The notes beneath the pieces were generated by a model. That model was not told the origin of the DNA and did not search any database. It was given only the letters and a program-made list of their open reading frames with translations. A program made the translations under genes and the position numbers. A stretch of 64,000 bases of DNA from Accumulibacter sp. (lineage in GTDB: Bacteria; Pseudomonadota; Gammaproteobacteria; Burkholderiales; Rhodocyclaceae): contig NZ_JAPUVI010000087.1 in NCBI RefSeq assembly GCF_029255285.1, positions 62,001 to 126,000 of the forward strand, written 5' to 3'. The first letter of the stretch is position 1; every line of letters starts with the position of its first letter. Shown in pieces: positions 9,565 to 18,770 of the stretch.

Positions 9565-11019
9565 ATGCAACGCTATTACCCGGTCGTGCGGGTTCTGTCC
9601 ATGGTCATCTTGCTGTTTGGCTTGACGATGACCGTTCCCTGGGGCTTGTCGTGGGCAATGCACGACGGCGCCGAGAGCGCCTTCGACGAGGCCCTGCTGC
9701 TTACGGTAGGCAGCGGCGCCGGCCTGTGGTACGCAACGCGCAAGGAGAAGCGCGATCTGACGATCCGCGACGGATTTCTGATGGTCGCGCTGACATGGAC
9801 GGTGCTGCCGGTTTACGCTTCCTTGCCGCTGGTTCTGCAGCTCAATGCGAGCTTCACCGACGCCTACTTCGAAGCCGTTTCGGGACTGACGACCACCTGC
9901 GCGACGGTTTTCGAAGGGCTGGATCATCTGCCGGTGTCGATCAACTTCTGGCGTACCCAACTCGTCTGGCTCGGTGGCATGGGCCTGATCGTTCTGGCGA
10001 TCGCCATCCTGCCGCTACTCGGCATCGGCGGCCGTCAGATGTTCAAGGCCGAAACGCCGGGACCCATGAAAGACTCCAAAATGACTCCGCGCATCGCCGA
10101 GACGGCAAAAGGCCTGTGGGTGGTCTACACGCTGATTTCGATCGCTTGCGTCCTCGGCTACCAATGGGCGGGTATGAGCTGGCTCGACGCGATCATGCAC
10201 ATGTTCGCCACCATGGGACTGGGCGGTTTTTCCAGCCACGACGCGAGCTTCGGCTACTTCGATTCGCCGCTCATCGAAGCGGTCAGCGTCTTCTTCATGT
10301 TGATCGCCGGTTGCAACTTCGCCACCCATTACGTCGCCCTGTCCGGTCGTTCTCTGCGCCCCTACAAGGCCGATCCGGAAGCCGGGATGTTCCTGCTGGT
10401 AACCCTGGGCAGCGTCGTCGGAATTGCCGTCTTTCTTGTCGCACACGACGTTTATCCGACTCTTTCGGAAGCGCTGCGCTTCTCGGCGTTCAACGTCGTG
10501 TCGATTGCCACGACTACCGGCTTCGCCAATACGGACTACGCGTTGTGGCCGTTTTTCGCGCCGCTGTGGATGCTTTTTCTTTCCAGCTTCGCGACCAGCG
10601 CCGGTTCGACGGGCGGGGGCATCAAGATGATCCGCGCCATCGTTCTCTACAAACAGGTCTACCGCGAACTGGCGCGTGCCATGCACCCCAACGTCGTTCA
10701 TCCGGTCAAAGTCGGCGGCGAGGTGCTCTCTTCCAAGATTCTGTTTGCCGTGCTGGCTTTCGGCTTCATGTACATGGTGTGTATCGTTTCGATGACCCTG
10801 GCACTCTCGTTTTCGGGGCTCGAGATCATTACCGCATTCTCGGCAGTCGTCGCCAGCATCAACAACACCGGGCCAGGCCTCGGACAGGTCGGACCGGCGA
10901 GCAATTTCGCGGTGTTGTCCGACTTTCAGACCTGGGTGTGCACTTTTGCGATGCTTATCGGTCGGCTCGAGATCTTCACTTTGCTCGTCGTGATGACCCC
11001 GGCGTTCTGGCGCAAGTAG
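9565..11019 (+). CDS. trkH: Trk potassium uptake system, membrane channel subunit TrkH
   Basis: The 484-aa polytopic membrane protein matches the TrkH length. Selectivity-filter-like P-loops are visible: SGLTTTCATVF, ATMGLGGFSSHDASFG, ATTTGFANTDYALWP and NNTGPGLGQVGP, each with the conserved Gly expected in the four MPM repeats. GSTGGGIKMIRAI is the conserved intramembrane-loop stretch. The start is preceded by GAGGGAACGTC, a good ribosome-binding site. With TrkA it mediates K+ uptake across the inner membrane. It ends the plus-strand run; the next genes are on the minus strand. Confidence 0.95.
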   Translation: MQRYYPVVRVLSMVILLFGLTMTVPWGLSWAMHDGAESAFDEALLLTVGSGAGLWYATRKEKRDLTIRDGFLMVALTWTVLPVYASLPLVLQLNASFTDAYFEAVSGLTTTCATVFEGLDHLPVSINFWRTQLVWLGGMGLIVLAIAILPLLGIGGRQMFKAETPGPMKDSKMTPRIAETAKGLWVVYTLISIACVLGYQWAGMSWLDAIMHMFATMGLGGFSSHDASFGYFDSPLIEAVSVFFMLIAGCNFATHYVALSGRSLRPYKADPEAGMFLLVTLGSVVGIAVFLVAHDVYPTLSEALRFSAFNVVSIATTTGFANTDYALWPFFAPLWMLFLSSFATSAGSTGGGIKMIRAIVLYKQVYRELARAMHPNVVHPVKVGGEVLSSKILFAVLAFGFMYMVCIVSMTLALSFSGLEIITAFSAVVASINNTGPGLGQVGPASNFAVLSDFQTWVCTFAMLIGRLEIFTLLVVMTPAFWRK

Positions 11020-11161
11020 GGGGTGGCCGATGCGCTACCGCAAGCAACGAGCGAGGCGTCGAAAAGTGTTGGCTTAAGGCGGAACGCAGGCAGGACAACG
11101 AGTTCATAATGGGTTGGCCGGCCTGCATGGCTGCAGCAGAGGAATCGGGGAGGGTCGTTGC

Positions 11162-14047
11162 TCAGCAGATATCCGGCGTCGGTTTGCCGATGAAGTAGCC
11201 CTGCGCGTAGTCCACCCCGAAGCCCCGCAGCATGTTCAGAGCGCGCTCGTCTTCGACGAACTCGGCGACCGTCCTCTTGCCGAAACCCTTCGCTACCTGA
11301 GCCAGAGCTTTCACAAAAACCTGGTCGTCTGGACTGTCAACGAGTGTGCGCACGAAAGAACCGTCGATCTTCACGTAATCCACGGGCAGTTGCTTGACGT
11401 AGTTGAACGACGAAAATCCGACGCCGAAGTCGTCGAGTGAAAACGTACAGCCGAGTTCGCGCACGGCGTTCATGAAGGTTCGGGCAGCGGAGAAGTCCGA
11501 TACGGCGGCCGTCTCGGTGATTTCGAAGACCACGTCGCTCGCCCTCAATAACGGATGACGCGACAATTCATCGCGAATGAACGACAAAAGCGTCGCATCA
11601 TTGATGCTGACGCCGGACAGATTGATCGAGAATTTGTACCGCTTGCCGCGCCGGAACAAGGCCAACATCTTTCGGAAGACCTGCCGGATCACGTTGCGAT
11701 CGATGTCACGTATCAGGCCGCTGTTCTCCGCCACCTCCATGAACAGACCCGGCGGAATCGTCGAACCATCCGTCTTCCGGATGCGAACCAGCGCTTCGTA
11801 GTGGCTCACTCGGTGCGTGCCGATATCCAGTATCGGCTGGTAATGGACGACCAAGCTGTCGTCGATCAACGACCGGTTGATCATTTCCTCCCAGTGCAGA
11901 CGGCTCTGCATCTTCTCCTGCACTCCCTCGCCCTCGGAATAGACATGCCAGCCCGCCCCGCCCTTCGACTTGGCCTGATACATCGCGATATCGGCGTTGG
12001 CCAGGAGCTGCTTGACATCCATTCTCGCCTCCGAGAAGACGACGATCCCGATACTCGCGGAAACGCGATGGCTTGCTCCCAGTCCGGGAAACTTGATTTC
12101 CGCGAGCCGGCGATTGATCTTCTCCGCCACCTGGATGGCGCCATCACGATCGCATTCGTGCAAGAGCACGCCGAGTTCGTCGCCTCCCAGCCTGCCCAGC
12201 AGGTCGCTGGCACGCGCCACGTTGCCGACCTCGTCGGCCACAACACGCAGCAGCGCATCGCCAGCCTGATGCCCGCTCAGATCGTTGACGTACTTGAAGC
12301 CGTCCAGGTCCAGGTAAAGCAGTGCGCCGTCGTGGGCCAGACGGCGTGCGCTGAGCAGCGCCTGATCGAGCTCGTACTGAAAATGTTGTCGATTGATCAG
12401 ACCGGTCAGCGGATCGTGTTCGGCGAGGTAACTGACGTGCGACTCGGCACGCTTGCGCTCGGTGTGGTCAATGCCGACCGACAGGATGATCACCTCGTCG
12501 TCGGTGCGACCGGAAAGCCGGGAATGGTTCCAGGTTATTTCGAAAGACTCTCCGTTGACTCCCAGCAAGATCGATTCGAGTTGGGCGTGCTCGAGGCTGC
12601 CGCTGGCAATTTGCTGCAGAACCTGCCGGCTATCGGTAGCCGACGCTTCATCGGGAAGAAGCAGATCAAGGAAGCGCTTACCCAACAGGTCCTCCGTTTC
12701 CCAGCCCGACAGCAGGTGCCCATAGCGATTCAGGGTCAGAATCCGCCCATCGACATACTGTGTCAGGATGATGACCTGTGCTGTATCGAGCAGGTTCCGG
12801 TTGAAGTCGCGCTCGATCGATATGCGCTGCAGCATGCCCTGCATTTCCGCCGAATGCGCGGCGACGTCCCTCTCCAGTGTCTCAAGCCGAAACGACAGGG
12901 CGATTGCCGCCTCGTCCAGGGCATCGATCTCGTCATCGACCAGCCGCCGGGCACGCAAGGCGATGCGCGTGCGGGCCTCGGCAAAAGCGCTGCGCCCCAG
13001 CAACGGGATGGCACCAACCGCCTTGGTCATGCGCTGCAGTGGCGCATGGACGAGCAGTGCTAGCAACAGGAGCGACAACAGCGAAGCGAGCAACTCGCCC
13101 TGCAGGCGGCTCCACACCGACTTGCGTATGTCGGCCAGGGGCTGCGTAAGATCATCGATGACCACCAGCAGGGGAGGTGAGGCCGCGCCATCGAGGGAGT
13201 CGAGCACCAGGAAAGATAACTCAAACTGCTGCTCGCCGTACGTCAGAACGCCCCACGCCCGGCCGCCAGGTAGCGCCGGCACCGTCGTCAGTTGCTGTAG
13301 CAGAGGCAGGTTGCGTTCGGCGCTACTCAGCCCAAGAACCTGGTAACCGATCTTCGGCAGATGATTCCGGTCAGTGGACGCCGCCGGGGCATTCTCTTTC
13401 GGGATCAGAACGCCGAGATCGGCTCCCGACAAGCGGTTGAAGGAGACCACCACGTCAGCCAGCGAACTGCCCAGCACGACCGCCCCGGCAACCTGACCGG
13501 CAAAGAGGACGGGCGCCGCGGCAAACTGGGTGCACAGCTCTCGACGGCAACGCGTCCAATGCATCGCTCGTTCCAACTCGATGACCTCGCGCACGTGCGC
13601 GTCCTGATCCTGCTCGGCCAGATCACTGATGCTCCAGCTCACCTGTGGAGGACCAGCCTTCGGGTAGACCTGCAGGGAGTCGATACCGAGATCGAGCTGC
13701 AGCACCGGCCAGTAGCCATCGAAGTGCTGCCGCAGCAGAGCGTTGCCCGCCACGCTCTGCAACAGGCTCGCGCCGACCGAGTCATGGGCAGCCAGCATGC
13801 CGGCCAGCCCTTGCATGCGCAAGCCAAACTCGCTACGCAAGGCGAAGGCCTCGGTGACCAGGAGTTCGCGGGTCGCCGCGCGTTGCCGTTCGAAACGACT
13901 CGTCAGATCGTGGAAATGCAGCCATGACAGCGCCCCGTTGACCGACAACATGACGACGCCAAGCGTCAGCAGCACTTTCCATTTCAGGCTGAGAAATCGG
14001 GAAGCGTGGCGACGCGTTTTCGGCAGAGAGAGGGTGTCGGCCATCAC
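11162..14047 (-). CDS. Membrane-bound PAS/GGDEF/EAL cyclic-di-GMP signalling protein
   Basis: The 961-aa protein starts with a membrane segment (WKVLLTLGVVMLSVNGALSW). A periplasmic sensor region of roughly 270 residues, a second membrane segment (LLASLLSLLLLALLVHAP), a PAS domain, a GGDEF domain and a C-terminal EAL domain follow. The cyclase signature reads RLGGDELGVLL, a GGDEL variant of GGDEF. The phosphodiesterase residues look complete: HYEALVRI, INLSGVS, EITETAAV, SLDDFGVGFSS and VDYVKIDGSFV. Net activity is therefore likely c-di-GMP hydrolysis, with cyclase activity uncertain. It is the last gene behind a periplasmic binding-like protein and an outer-membrane barrel, which suggests it senses a ligand delivered by them. 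Confidence 0.9.
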   Translation of the reverse strand: MMADTLSLPKTRRHASRFLSLKWKVLLTLGVVMLSVNGALSWLHFHDLTSRFERQRAATRELLVTEAFALRSEFGLRMQGLAGMLAAHDSVGASLLQSVAGNALLRQHFDGYWPVLQLDLGIDSLQVYPKAGPPQVSWSISDLAEQDQDAHVREVIELERAMHWTRCRRELCTQFAAAPVLFAGQVAGAVVLGSSLADVVVSFNRLSGADLGVLIPKENAPAASTDRNHLPKIGYQVLGLSSAERNLPLLQQLTTVPALPGGRAWGVLTYGEQQFELSFLVLDSLDGAASPPLLVVIDDLTQPLADIRKSVWSRLQGELLASLLSLLLLALLVHAPLQRMTKAVGAIPLLGRSAFAEARTRIALRARRLVDDEIDALDEAAIALSFRLETLERDVAAHSAEMQGMLQRISIERDFNRNLLDTAQVIILTQYVDGRILTLNRYGHLLSGWETEDLLGKRFLDLLLPDEASATDSRQVLQQIASGSLEHAQLESILLGVNGESFEITWNHSRLSGRTDDEVIILSVGIDHTERKRAESHVSYLAEHDPLTGLINRQHFQYELDQALLSARRLAHDGALLYLDLDGFKYVNDLSGHQAGDALLRVVADEVGNVARASDLLGRLGGDELGVLLHECDRDGAIQVAEKINRRLAEIKFPGLGASHRVSASIGIVVFSEARMDVKQLLANADIAMYQAKSKGGAGWHVYSEGEGVQEKMQSRLHWEEMINRSLIDDSLVVHYQPILDIGTHRVSHYEALVRIRKTDGSTIPPGLFMEVAENSGLIRDIDRNVIRQVFRKMLALFRRGKRYKFSINLSGVSINDATLLSFIRDELSRHPLLRASDVVFEITETAAVSDFSAARTFMNAVRELGCTFSLDDFGVGFSSFNYVKQLPVDYVKIDGSFVRTLVDSPDDQVFVKALAQVAKGFGKRTVAEFVEDERALNMLRGFGVDYAQGYFIGKPTPDIC

Positions 14048-14053
14048 GCAGTG

Positions 14054-15265
14054 CTAGAAGCGGAACGAAGCTTGCGCCATGACGTTGTTCCAGTACCGGC
14101 GTAGCGCCTGCATGTCGGGGTTATCCTGCACGGCCAGGAATCCCGTGCCGTCGACCCAGTGGGCCTCGACCCGCAGCATGAACTGTTGCGTCACATCATA
14201 GCGCAAGCCCACCGACCAATCTCTGGCGAAGCGCGTGAAGGCCGGCTGGCGAGTGGCTGCGGCAAAGATTTTGCCATGGCGGTCATCGTTGTCCGCGTAG
14301 TACGCGTCGTAACGCAGGTGCGCCTCCCATTGCGGAGCGAAGCGGTAGGTGCCCTGCACGTAATAGCTTCTGCCATCGGCCGTGCCGTTGTAGAAAAATG
14401 GGCCGAAATCGCTGACCGACGTGCGACGAAAAGCGTACTCGCTGGTCAGACTCCAATTCTCCGCGTTGTACTGTGCCGAAAAGATCAGCGGCGTCAGCTT
14501 GAAACGCCCAGCCTGCAGGCGATCTCCGAAACCCGGCCGGTAACGCAGATCAAGGCGCGTCGCCGTGAATCCCAAGCGATATGTCCCGCCGGCACCCTCA
14601 TACATGACCTGGAAATCCGAAGCCAGCTGCGCGTCCAGGCGGCCGGGTCGGTTCAATCCCACCAGGGCGACCAGGGCGGCATCGGTATCGGTCTGCGGTT
14701 GCCCCATCGCGAAGCTCGCCGCCAGACTGCCGTCTTCGGCGTAGCGTTCACCGTAGATCTCGGCGCCATCGGCCGACACCGTCAGGTTGCGCGTACGCTC
14801 GAAATAGATGGATTGCGGCAGGATGATGCCAGGTCGGGTGAAAGGAACGTCGCGCGTCGTGTTGTACAAGCCATAGGCCGTCTTGATTCGTCCGAGGCGG
14901 ATTCCGCCCCGCCCGTTCTCGCCCGACAGCGCTGTCCAGTCGAGCAGACCGTAATCCAGCCGGACATCGCCATTGTCCGTGCCACCGGCCCGGTGCGAGA
15001 GCAACTCGGCCGACACCTGTAGCTCCGGCGTCAGCCGCCAAGAGGCGTTCACCCCGATCTCCGAAAAATTGTTGCTGACCCCATCGTCGCTCGGTCCGAA
15101 GAAGTTGTTGTCGCTGGTATTGACGAGCGACAACGAGGCGAAGCCGTGCACTTGGACACTGCCGTCCAGCAGATCCAGGGCGAACGCCAGCGTCGCCCCC
15201 AGCCAGAGTCCGCCGGCCAGGACAATGCGCGACGCGTTCCTAGCGAATCTTGAGTACGCGTACAT
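14054..15265 (-). CDS. Outer-membrane beta-barrel protein (porin-like)
   Basis: The 403-aa protein has an N-terminal signal peptide (ASRIVLAGGLWLGATLAFA). Alternating amphipathic segments typical of a beta-barrel follow, and it ends in the outer-membrane C-terminal signature QASFRF with a terminal Phe. Segments such as IRLGRIKTAYGLYNTTRDVPFTRP resemble porin-like proteins found next to periplasmic binding/GGDEF genes in betaproteobacteria. Its start overlaps the end of the upstream binding-protein gene by 26 bases, and the GGDEF/EAL gene begins six bases after its stop, so the three are very likely one operon. Substrate is unknown. Confidence 0.78.
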   Translation of the reverse strand: MYAYSRFARNASRIVLAGGLWLGATLAFALDLLDGSVQVHGFASLSLVNTSDNNFFGPSDDGVSNNFSEIGVNASWRLTPELQVSAELLSHRAGGTDNGDVRLDYGLLDWTALSGENGRGGIRLGRIKTAYGLYNTTRDVPFTRPGIILPQSIYFERTRNLTVSADGAEIYGERYAEDGSLAASFAMGQPQTDTDAALVALVGLNRPGRLDAQLASDFQVMYEGAGGTYRLGFTATRLDLRYRPGFGDRLQAGRFKLTPLIFSAQYNAENWSLTSEYAFRRTSVSDFGPFFYNGTADGRSYYVQGTYRFAPQWEAHLRYDAYYADNDDRHGKIFAAATRQPAFTRFARDWSVGLRYDVTQQFMLRVEAHWVDGTGFLAVQDNPDMQALRRYWNNVMAQASFRF

Positions 15266-15710
15266 TGGGATTCACCTCGCTCGCCTTCACGTAACCGATC
15301 GCTCCGGGTGTCGATGCGACGCGGGCCAGCATCTCCTGTGTGGAAGCAACGACTTCGGGGTACTGCCCTTGCCCGGAAAACACCTGCCGGTCCCAAGCCA
15401 TCCGCAACTGGTGAGGAAACACCTGAAGCAGACTCTTGCTGAAAGTGGCATGCTCGGGGGCGTCATCGCGCAGAACGAAGACCCTGGTCGGCGTATCGCC
15501 TGGCCATTTTTGCAGGAGCATGCCGAATATGGCGCGCAGAGAGGCGCGCGGGATGGATTCTTGACTCGTCGCCGGATGGGCGATGGCAACCATCACCGGC
15601 TCGGCTGTTTCCGCATGAGCCACGGCGAAAAAGAAGGACGAGGCCAGCAGTTTGAGCAACAACACCCACGCCAGCGAAGCCCTGAATTTAATGGCAAGAA
15701 GCTTTTCCAT
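15240..15710 (-). CDS. Periplasmic phosphate-binding-like protein
   Basis: Starting from ATG 15710 the product is about 156 aa with a signal peptide (FRASLAWVLLLKLLASSFFF then AVAHA). The mature region (IPRASLRAIFGMLLQKWPGD, VFVLRDDAPEHATFSK, AWDRQVFSGQGQ, MLARVASTPGAIGYV) matches small PstS-like 'phosphate ABC transporter substrate-binding' proteins that occur without a transporter. No permease or ATPase gene is adjacent. The following genes encode an outer-membrane barrel and a GGDEF/EAL protein, so it more likely feeds ligand to a signalling receptor than to import. An upstream in-frame ATG at 15776 would add 22 residues before the signal peptide and is less likely. Confidence 0.72.
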   Translation of the reverse strand: MEKLLAIKFRASLAWVLLLKLLASSFFFAVAHAETAEPVMVAIAHPATSQESIPRASLRAIFGMLLQKWPGDTPTRVFVLRDDAPEHATFSKSLLQVFPHQLRMAWDRQVFSGQGQYPEVVASTQEMLARVASTPGAIGYVKASEVNPNVRVLKIR

Positions 15711-15816
15711 CCAGGCGCATCCTACCAGACAAAGCGGGCTAGCGATCCGTCGTCCGAGGAGACTGGCACGGTTCATCGCTGGCCATTCGTGGCGCGGGGC
15801 GCTCCCGGAGCATCAG

Positions 15817-16887
15817 CTAGATGCCTGATCCCTCATCTTCCAAGGTCGTCTCGGGCAGGGCAAAGACACGCACCTGGCGCGGTTTGAGCCACACTTGCTG
15901 ACCCCTGACGAGGGACAACAGGGCCGCCCGTTCGCGAGTGAGCTCGACTTCGATCAACTCGGTCGCGTGCGCCAGCTCGACCCGCACCAGGGGGCCGATG
16001 AGGTGCACGTCCTGCACCCGCGCCTCGAGGCTGCCGACAACCGGCTGACGTTCGATGTCGATGTCGTGCGGTCGAACAAAGGCCATTGCCTCAGCAGACG
16101 CGTAGGCGGCAGGGGATTCACGGCCTATCTCGGCCCACGCGCCATGAACACGACTGTGAAAGACGTTGACGTTGCCCAGGAACTGGTAAACGAAAGGCGA
16201 CGCTGGAGCCGAGTAGACCTCGTCCGGCGAACCGATCTGCTCGATTCTGCCGCGGTTCATGACCACCACCCGGTCGGCGACTTCGAGCGCTTCTTCCTGA
16301 TCGTGCGTCACAAACACGCTGGAAATGTGCATCTCGTCATGCAGGCGCCGCAGCCAGCGGCGCAGTTCCTTGCGGACCCGGGTATCGAGCGCACCGAAGG
16401 GTTCGTCGAGCAACAGCACACGCGGCTCGACAGCCAGCGCGCGCGCCAGCGCGATGCGTTGCCGTTGGCCGCCCGAGAGCTGTGATGGGTAGCGGTCGGC
16501 AAGCCAGTCGAGTTGGACGAGATCGAGAAGTTCCATCACCCGGCGGCGGATCTCTGCCTCCGTCGGGCGAACCCGGCGCGGCTTGACGCGCAGGCCGAAG
16601 GCGACGTTCTCGAATACCGACATGTGGCGAAACAGGGCGTAATGCTGGAAGACGAAGCCGACCTTACGATCACGGGCCGGCAGATGAGTCGCCTCCTCTC
16701 CGCCGAACAGCACCTGCCCGTGGTCCGCGCTCTCCATCCCGGCGATGATCCGCAGCAACGTCGTTTTGCCACAGCCGGACGGACCGAGGAGAGCGACGAG
16801 TTCTCCGCTCGGGATGTGCAGATTGATGTCTTCGAGCGCCACGAAGCTGCCAAAGCGTTTGCCGATTGCGCGTATTTCGATGCTCAT
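15817..16887 (-). CDS. cysA: Sulfate/thiosulfate ABC transporter ATP-binding protein
   Basis: The 356-aa ABC ATPase has Walker [13 protein letters not shown], the Q-loop in [14 protein letters not shown], signature [15 protein letters not shown], Walker [13 protein letters not shown] and the switch His in [12 protein letters not shown]. The C-terminal 110 residues form a TOBE-like regulatory domain typical of CysA ([11 protein letters not shown]). It powers sulfate import through CysT/CysW at the inner membrane. It is the last gene of the sbp-cysT-cysW-cysA unit, separated from cysW by about 85 bases. Confidence 0.94.
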   Translation of the reverse strand: MSIEIRAIGKRFGSFVALEDINLHIPSGELVALLGPSGCGKTTLLRIIAGMESADHGQVLFGGEEATHLPARDRKVGFVFQHYALFRHMSVFENVAFGLRVKPRRVRPTEAEIRRRVMELLDLVQLDWLADRYPSQLSGGQRQRIALARALAVEPRVLLLDEPFGALDTRVRKELRRWLRRLHDEMHISSVFVTHDQEEALEVADRVVVMNRGRIEQIGSPDEVYSAPASPFVYQFLGNVNVFHSRVHGAWAEIGRESPAAYASAEAMAFVRPHDIDIERQPVVGSLEARVQDVHLIGPLVRVELAHATELIEVELTRERAALLSLVRGQQVWLKPRQVRVFALPETTLEDEGSGI

Positions 16888-16972
16888 AAAAGTGGCTTAC
16901 CATGAATGGCACGCAAGGCGTGCGGGCGGCGCGGCTCGGACTGGGGCTTGACCCCGAGGCGGTAGCCGCTCC

Positions 16973-17848
16973 TCAATTCTTTTCTGGCGGCAGCTCGGCC
17001 TTCAACATGAGTGTTTCCCGGCGCATGCGCCATTCGACGATCGTCTTGGCCAGCAAGGTCACCAGCGCCAGCAGAGCCAGTACCGACGCAGAAGCAAACG
17101 CGCCGACAGCGTTGTATTCGTTGTAGAGAATCTCGACATGCAGCGGCAAGGTGTTGGTCTGGCCGCGGATATGCCCTGACACGACCGAGACGGCGCCGAA
17201 CTCGCCCATCGCGCGGGCGTTCGCGAGAATCACGCCGTACATCAGCCCCCATTTGATGTTTGGCAGCGTGACGCGGCGAAACATCTGCCAGCCCGTGGCG
17301 CCGAGCGACAGGGCGGCCTCTTCTTCCTCCTTGCCCTGCGCCTGCATCAGCGGAATCAACTCGCGGGCGACAAACGGACAGGTGATGAACATCGTGACAA
17401 TGATCATGCCGGGCAGCGCAAAGACCACCTTGATCTCGTGCGCTGCCAGCCACGGCCCGAAGAGGCCTTGCGCACCGAAAATCAACAGAAAGACCAGACC
17501 GACTACCACCGGCGACACGGCAAACGGGAGGTCGATCAGCGTGATCAGAAGGCTCTTGCCGCGGAAATCGAACTTGGCGATGGCCCACGCGGCGGCAAGA
17601 CCGAAGACCAGATTGCCAGGCAAGACGAAAAGCGCGACGGACAGCGTCAGCCCAATTGCCGAGAGCGCTTCCGGATCGTCCAGCGCCTTGGCATAGGCGG
17701 TCCAGCCGGTGGCGAACGCCTCGCCGAAAACCGCCAGCAAGGGTAAGGCAAGAAAGAAAAACAGGAATCCCAGCCCGACGCCGAGCAGCAAGACCCGCAC
17801 CCAGCGCGGCTCGGCAAGGGCGCGCTTCACGGCGGCGGCCCCGCTCAC
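16973..17848 (-). CDS. cysW: Sulfate ABC transporter permease subunit CysW
   Basis: The 291-aa protein has about six membrane segments and the ABC permease EAA loop (EEEAALSLGATGWQMFRRVTLP). LPFAVSPVVVGLVFLLIFG and RAMGEFGAVSVVSGHI are conserved CysW stretches. The start ATG overlaps the cysT stop (ATGA 17845-17848), giving coupled translation of the two permease halves. It forms the membrane channel for sulfate with CysT. Confidence 0.93.
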   Translation of the reverse strand: MSGAAAVKRALAEPRWVRVLLLGVGLGFLFFFLALPLLAVFGEAFATGWTAYAKALDDPEALSAIGLTLSVALFVLPGNLVFGLAAAWAIAKFDFRGKSLLITLIDLPFAVSPVVVGLVFLLIFGAQGLFGPWLAAHEIKVVFALPGMIIVTMFITCPFVARELIPLMQAQGKEEEEAALSLGATGWQMFRRVTLPNIKWGLMYGVILANARAMGEFGAVSVVSGHIRGQTNTLPLHVEILYNEYNAVGAFASASVLALLALVTLLAKTIVEWRMRRETLMLKAELPPEKN

Positions 17849-18732
17849 CGGCGCTCATCGGCGCTGCCCGAGCGCCTGTGGAGACGACTGGCGGCCCACC
17901 ATTGCAGAGCGTTCACCGCCAAGAGCATGACAAACGAGATGATCAGCATGACCACCGCGAGCGCCGTGGCGCCGACTACGTCGTATTGCTCGAGCTTGGC
18001 GATGATGAGCAGCGGTGTGATCTCCGAAATCAATGGGAGGTTTCCAGCAATGAAAATCACTGAACCGTACTCACCGATCGAGCGCGAGAAGGCCAGCGTG
18101 AAGCCTGTCAGCAGCGCCGGAAACAGCGCTGGCAAAAGGACGCGAGTGAAGGTCTGCCAGCGGGAAGCACCAAGCATGGCGGCCGCCTCTTCGATTTCCG
18201 GTTCGATGTCCTCGATCACCGGCTGTAGCGTCCGCACGACAAAGGGAAGACCGATGAAGGTGAGGGCGACGACGATGCCCAGCGGAGTGAAGGCCACCTT
18301 GACGCCCAGCGGCTCGAGGTGCCGGCCAATCCAGCCATTGCCGGCGTAAAGCGTCGCCAAGGTGATCCCGGCCACCGCTGTCGGCAAGGCAAAGGGTAGA
18401 TCAACCAGCGAATCGACCACGCGCTTGCCGGGAAACGGATAGCGCACGAGGATCCAGGCGACGATGAGGCCGAAAAAAGCGTTGATCATGGCCGCCAGCA
18501 GCGACGCGCCAAACGTGACGCGATACGAGGCGAGCGCCCGTTCGCTGGTGGCGATGGCCCACCACTGTGCGAGACTCAGCTCGCTCGCCTTGAAAGCGAG
18601 GCCGGCCAGCGGCAGCAGAATCAGCAGCGACAGATACACCAGAGTGCAGCCCAGCGACAGGCCAAAGCCAGGCAGCAGTCTTCGGCCGGAAGCCGGGCGA
18701 GGCATCGGGCGACTCGATTTCACAACAGCCAC
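17845..18732 (-). CDS. cysT: Sulfate ABC transporter permease subunit CysT (CysU)
   Basis: The 295-aa inner-membrane permease carries the EAA loop (EEAAAMLGASRWQTFTRVLLPALFP) and family stretches DLPFALPTAVAGITLATLYA and SRSIGEYGSVIFIAGN. It lies between sbp and cysW in the standard sulfate-uptake order and overlaps cysW by four bases. The first 17 or so residues are basic and cytoplasmic, followed by LGCTLVYLSLLILLPLAGLA as the first membrane segment. Confidence 0.93.
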   Translation of the reverse strand: MAVVKSSRPMPRPASGRRLLPGFGLSLGCTLVYLSLLILLPLAGLAFKASELSLAQWWAIATSERALASYRVTFGASLLAAMINAFFGLIVAWILVRYPFPGKRVVDSLVDLPFALPTAVAGITLATLYAGNGWIGRHLEPLGVKVAFTPLGIVVALTFIGLPFVVRTLQPVIEDIEPEIEEAAAMLGASRWQTFTRVLLPALFPALLTGFTLAFSRSIGEYGSVIFIAGNLPLISEITPLLIIAKLEQYDVVGATALAVVMLIISFVMLLAVNALQWWAASRLHRRSGSADERR

Positions 18733-18770
18733 TCTTATGTCTTTCAGGCAATTCGACGGCTATAGGGCTG

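Noticed and set aside
11555-13063. A long plus-strand frame (502 codons) inside the GGDEF/EAL gene
   Set aside because: It is an antisense shadow of a high-GC gene with intact GGDEF/EAL motifs on the minus strand.
16884-17858. A 324-codon minus-strand frame over cysW
   Set aside because: It is Arg-rich and lacks permease features; the frame at 16973-17848 has clear CysW motifs and couples to cysT.
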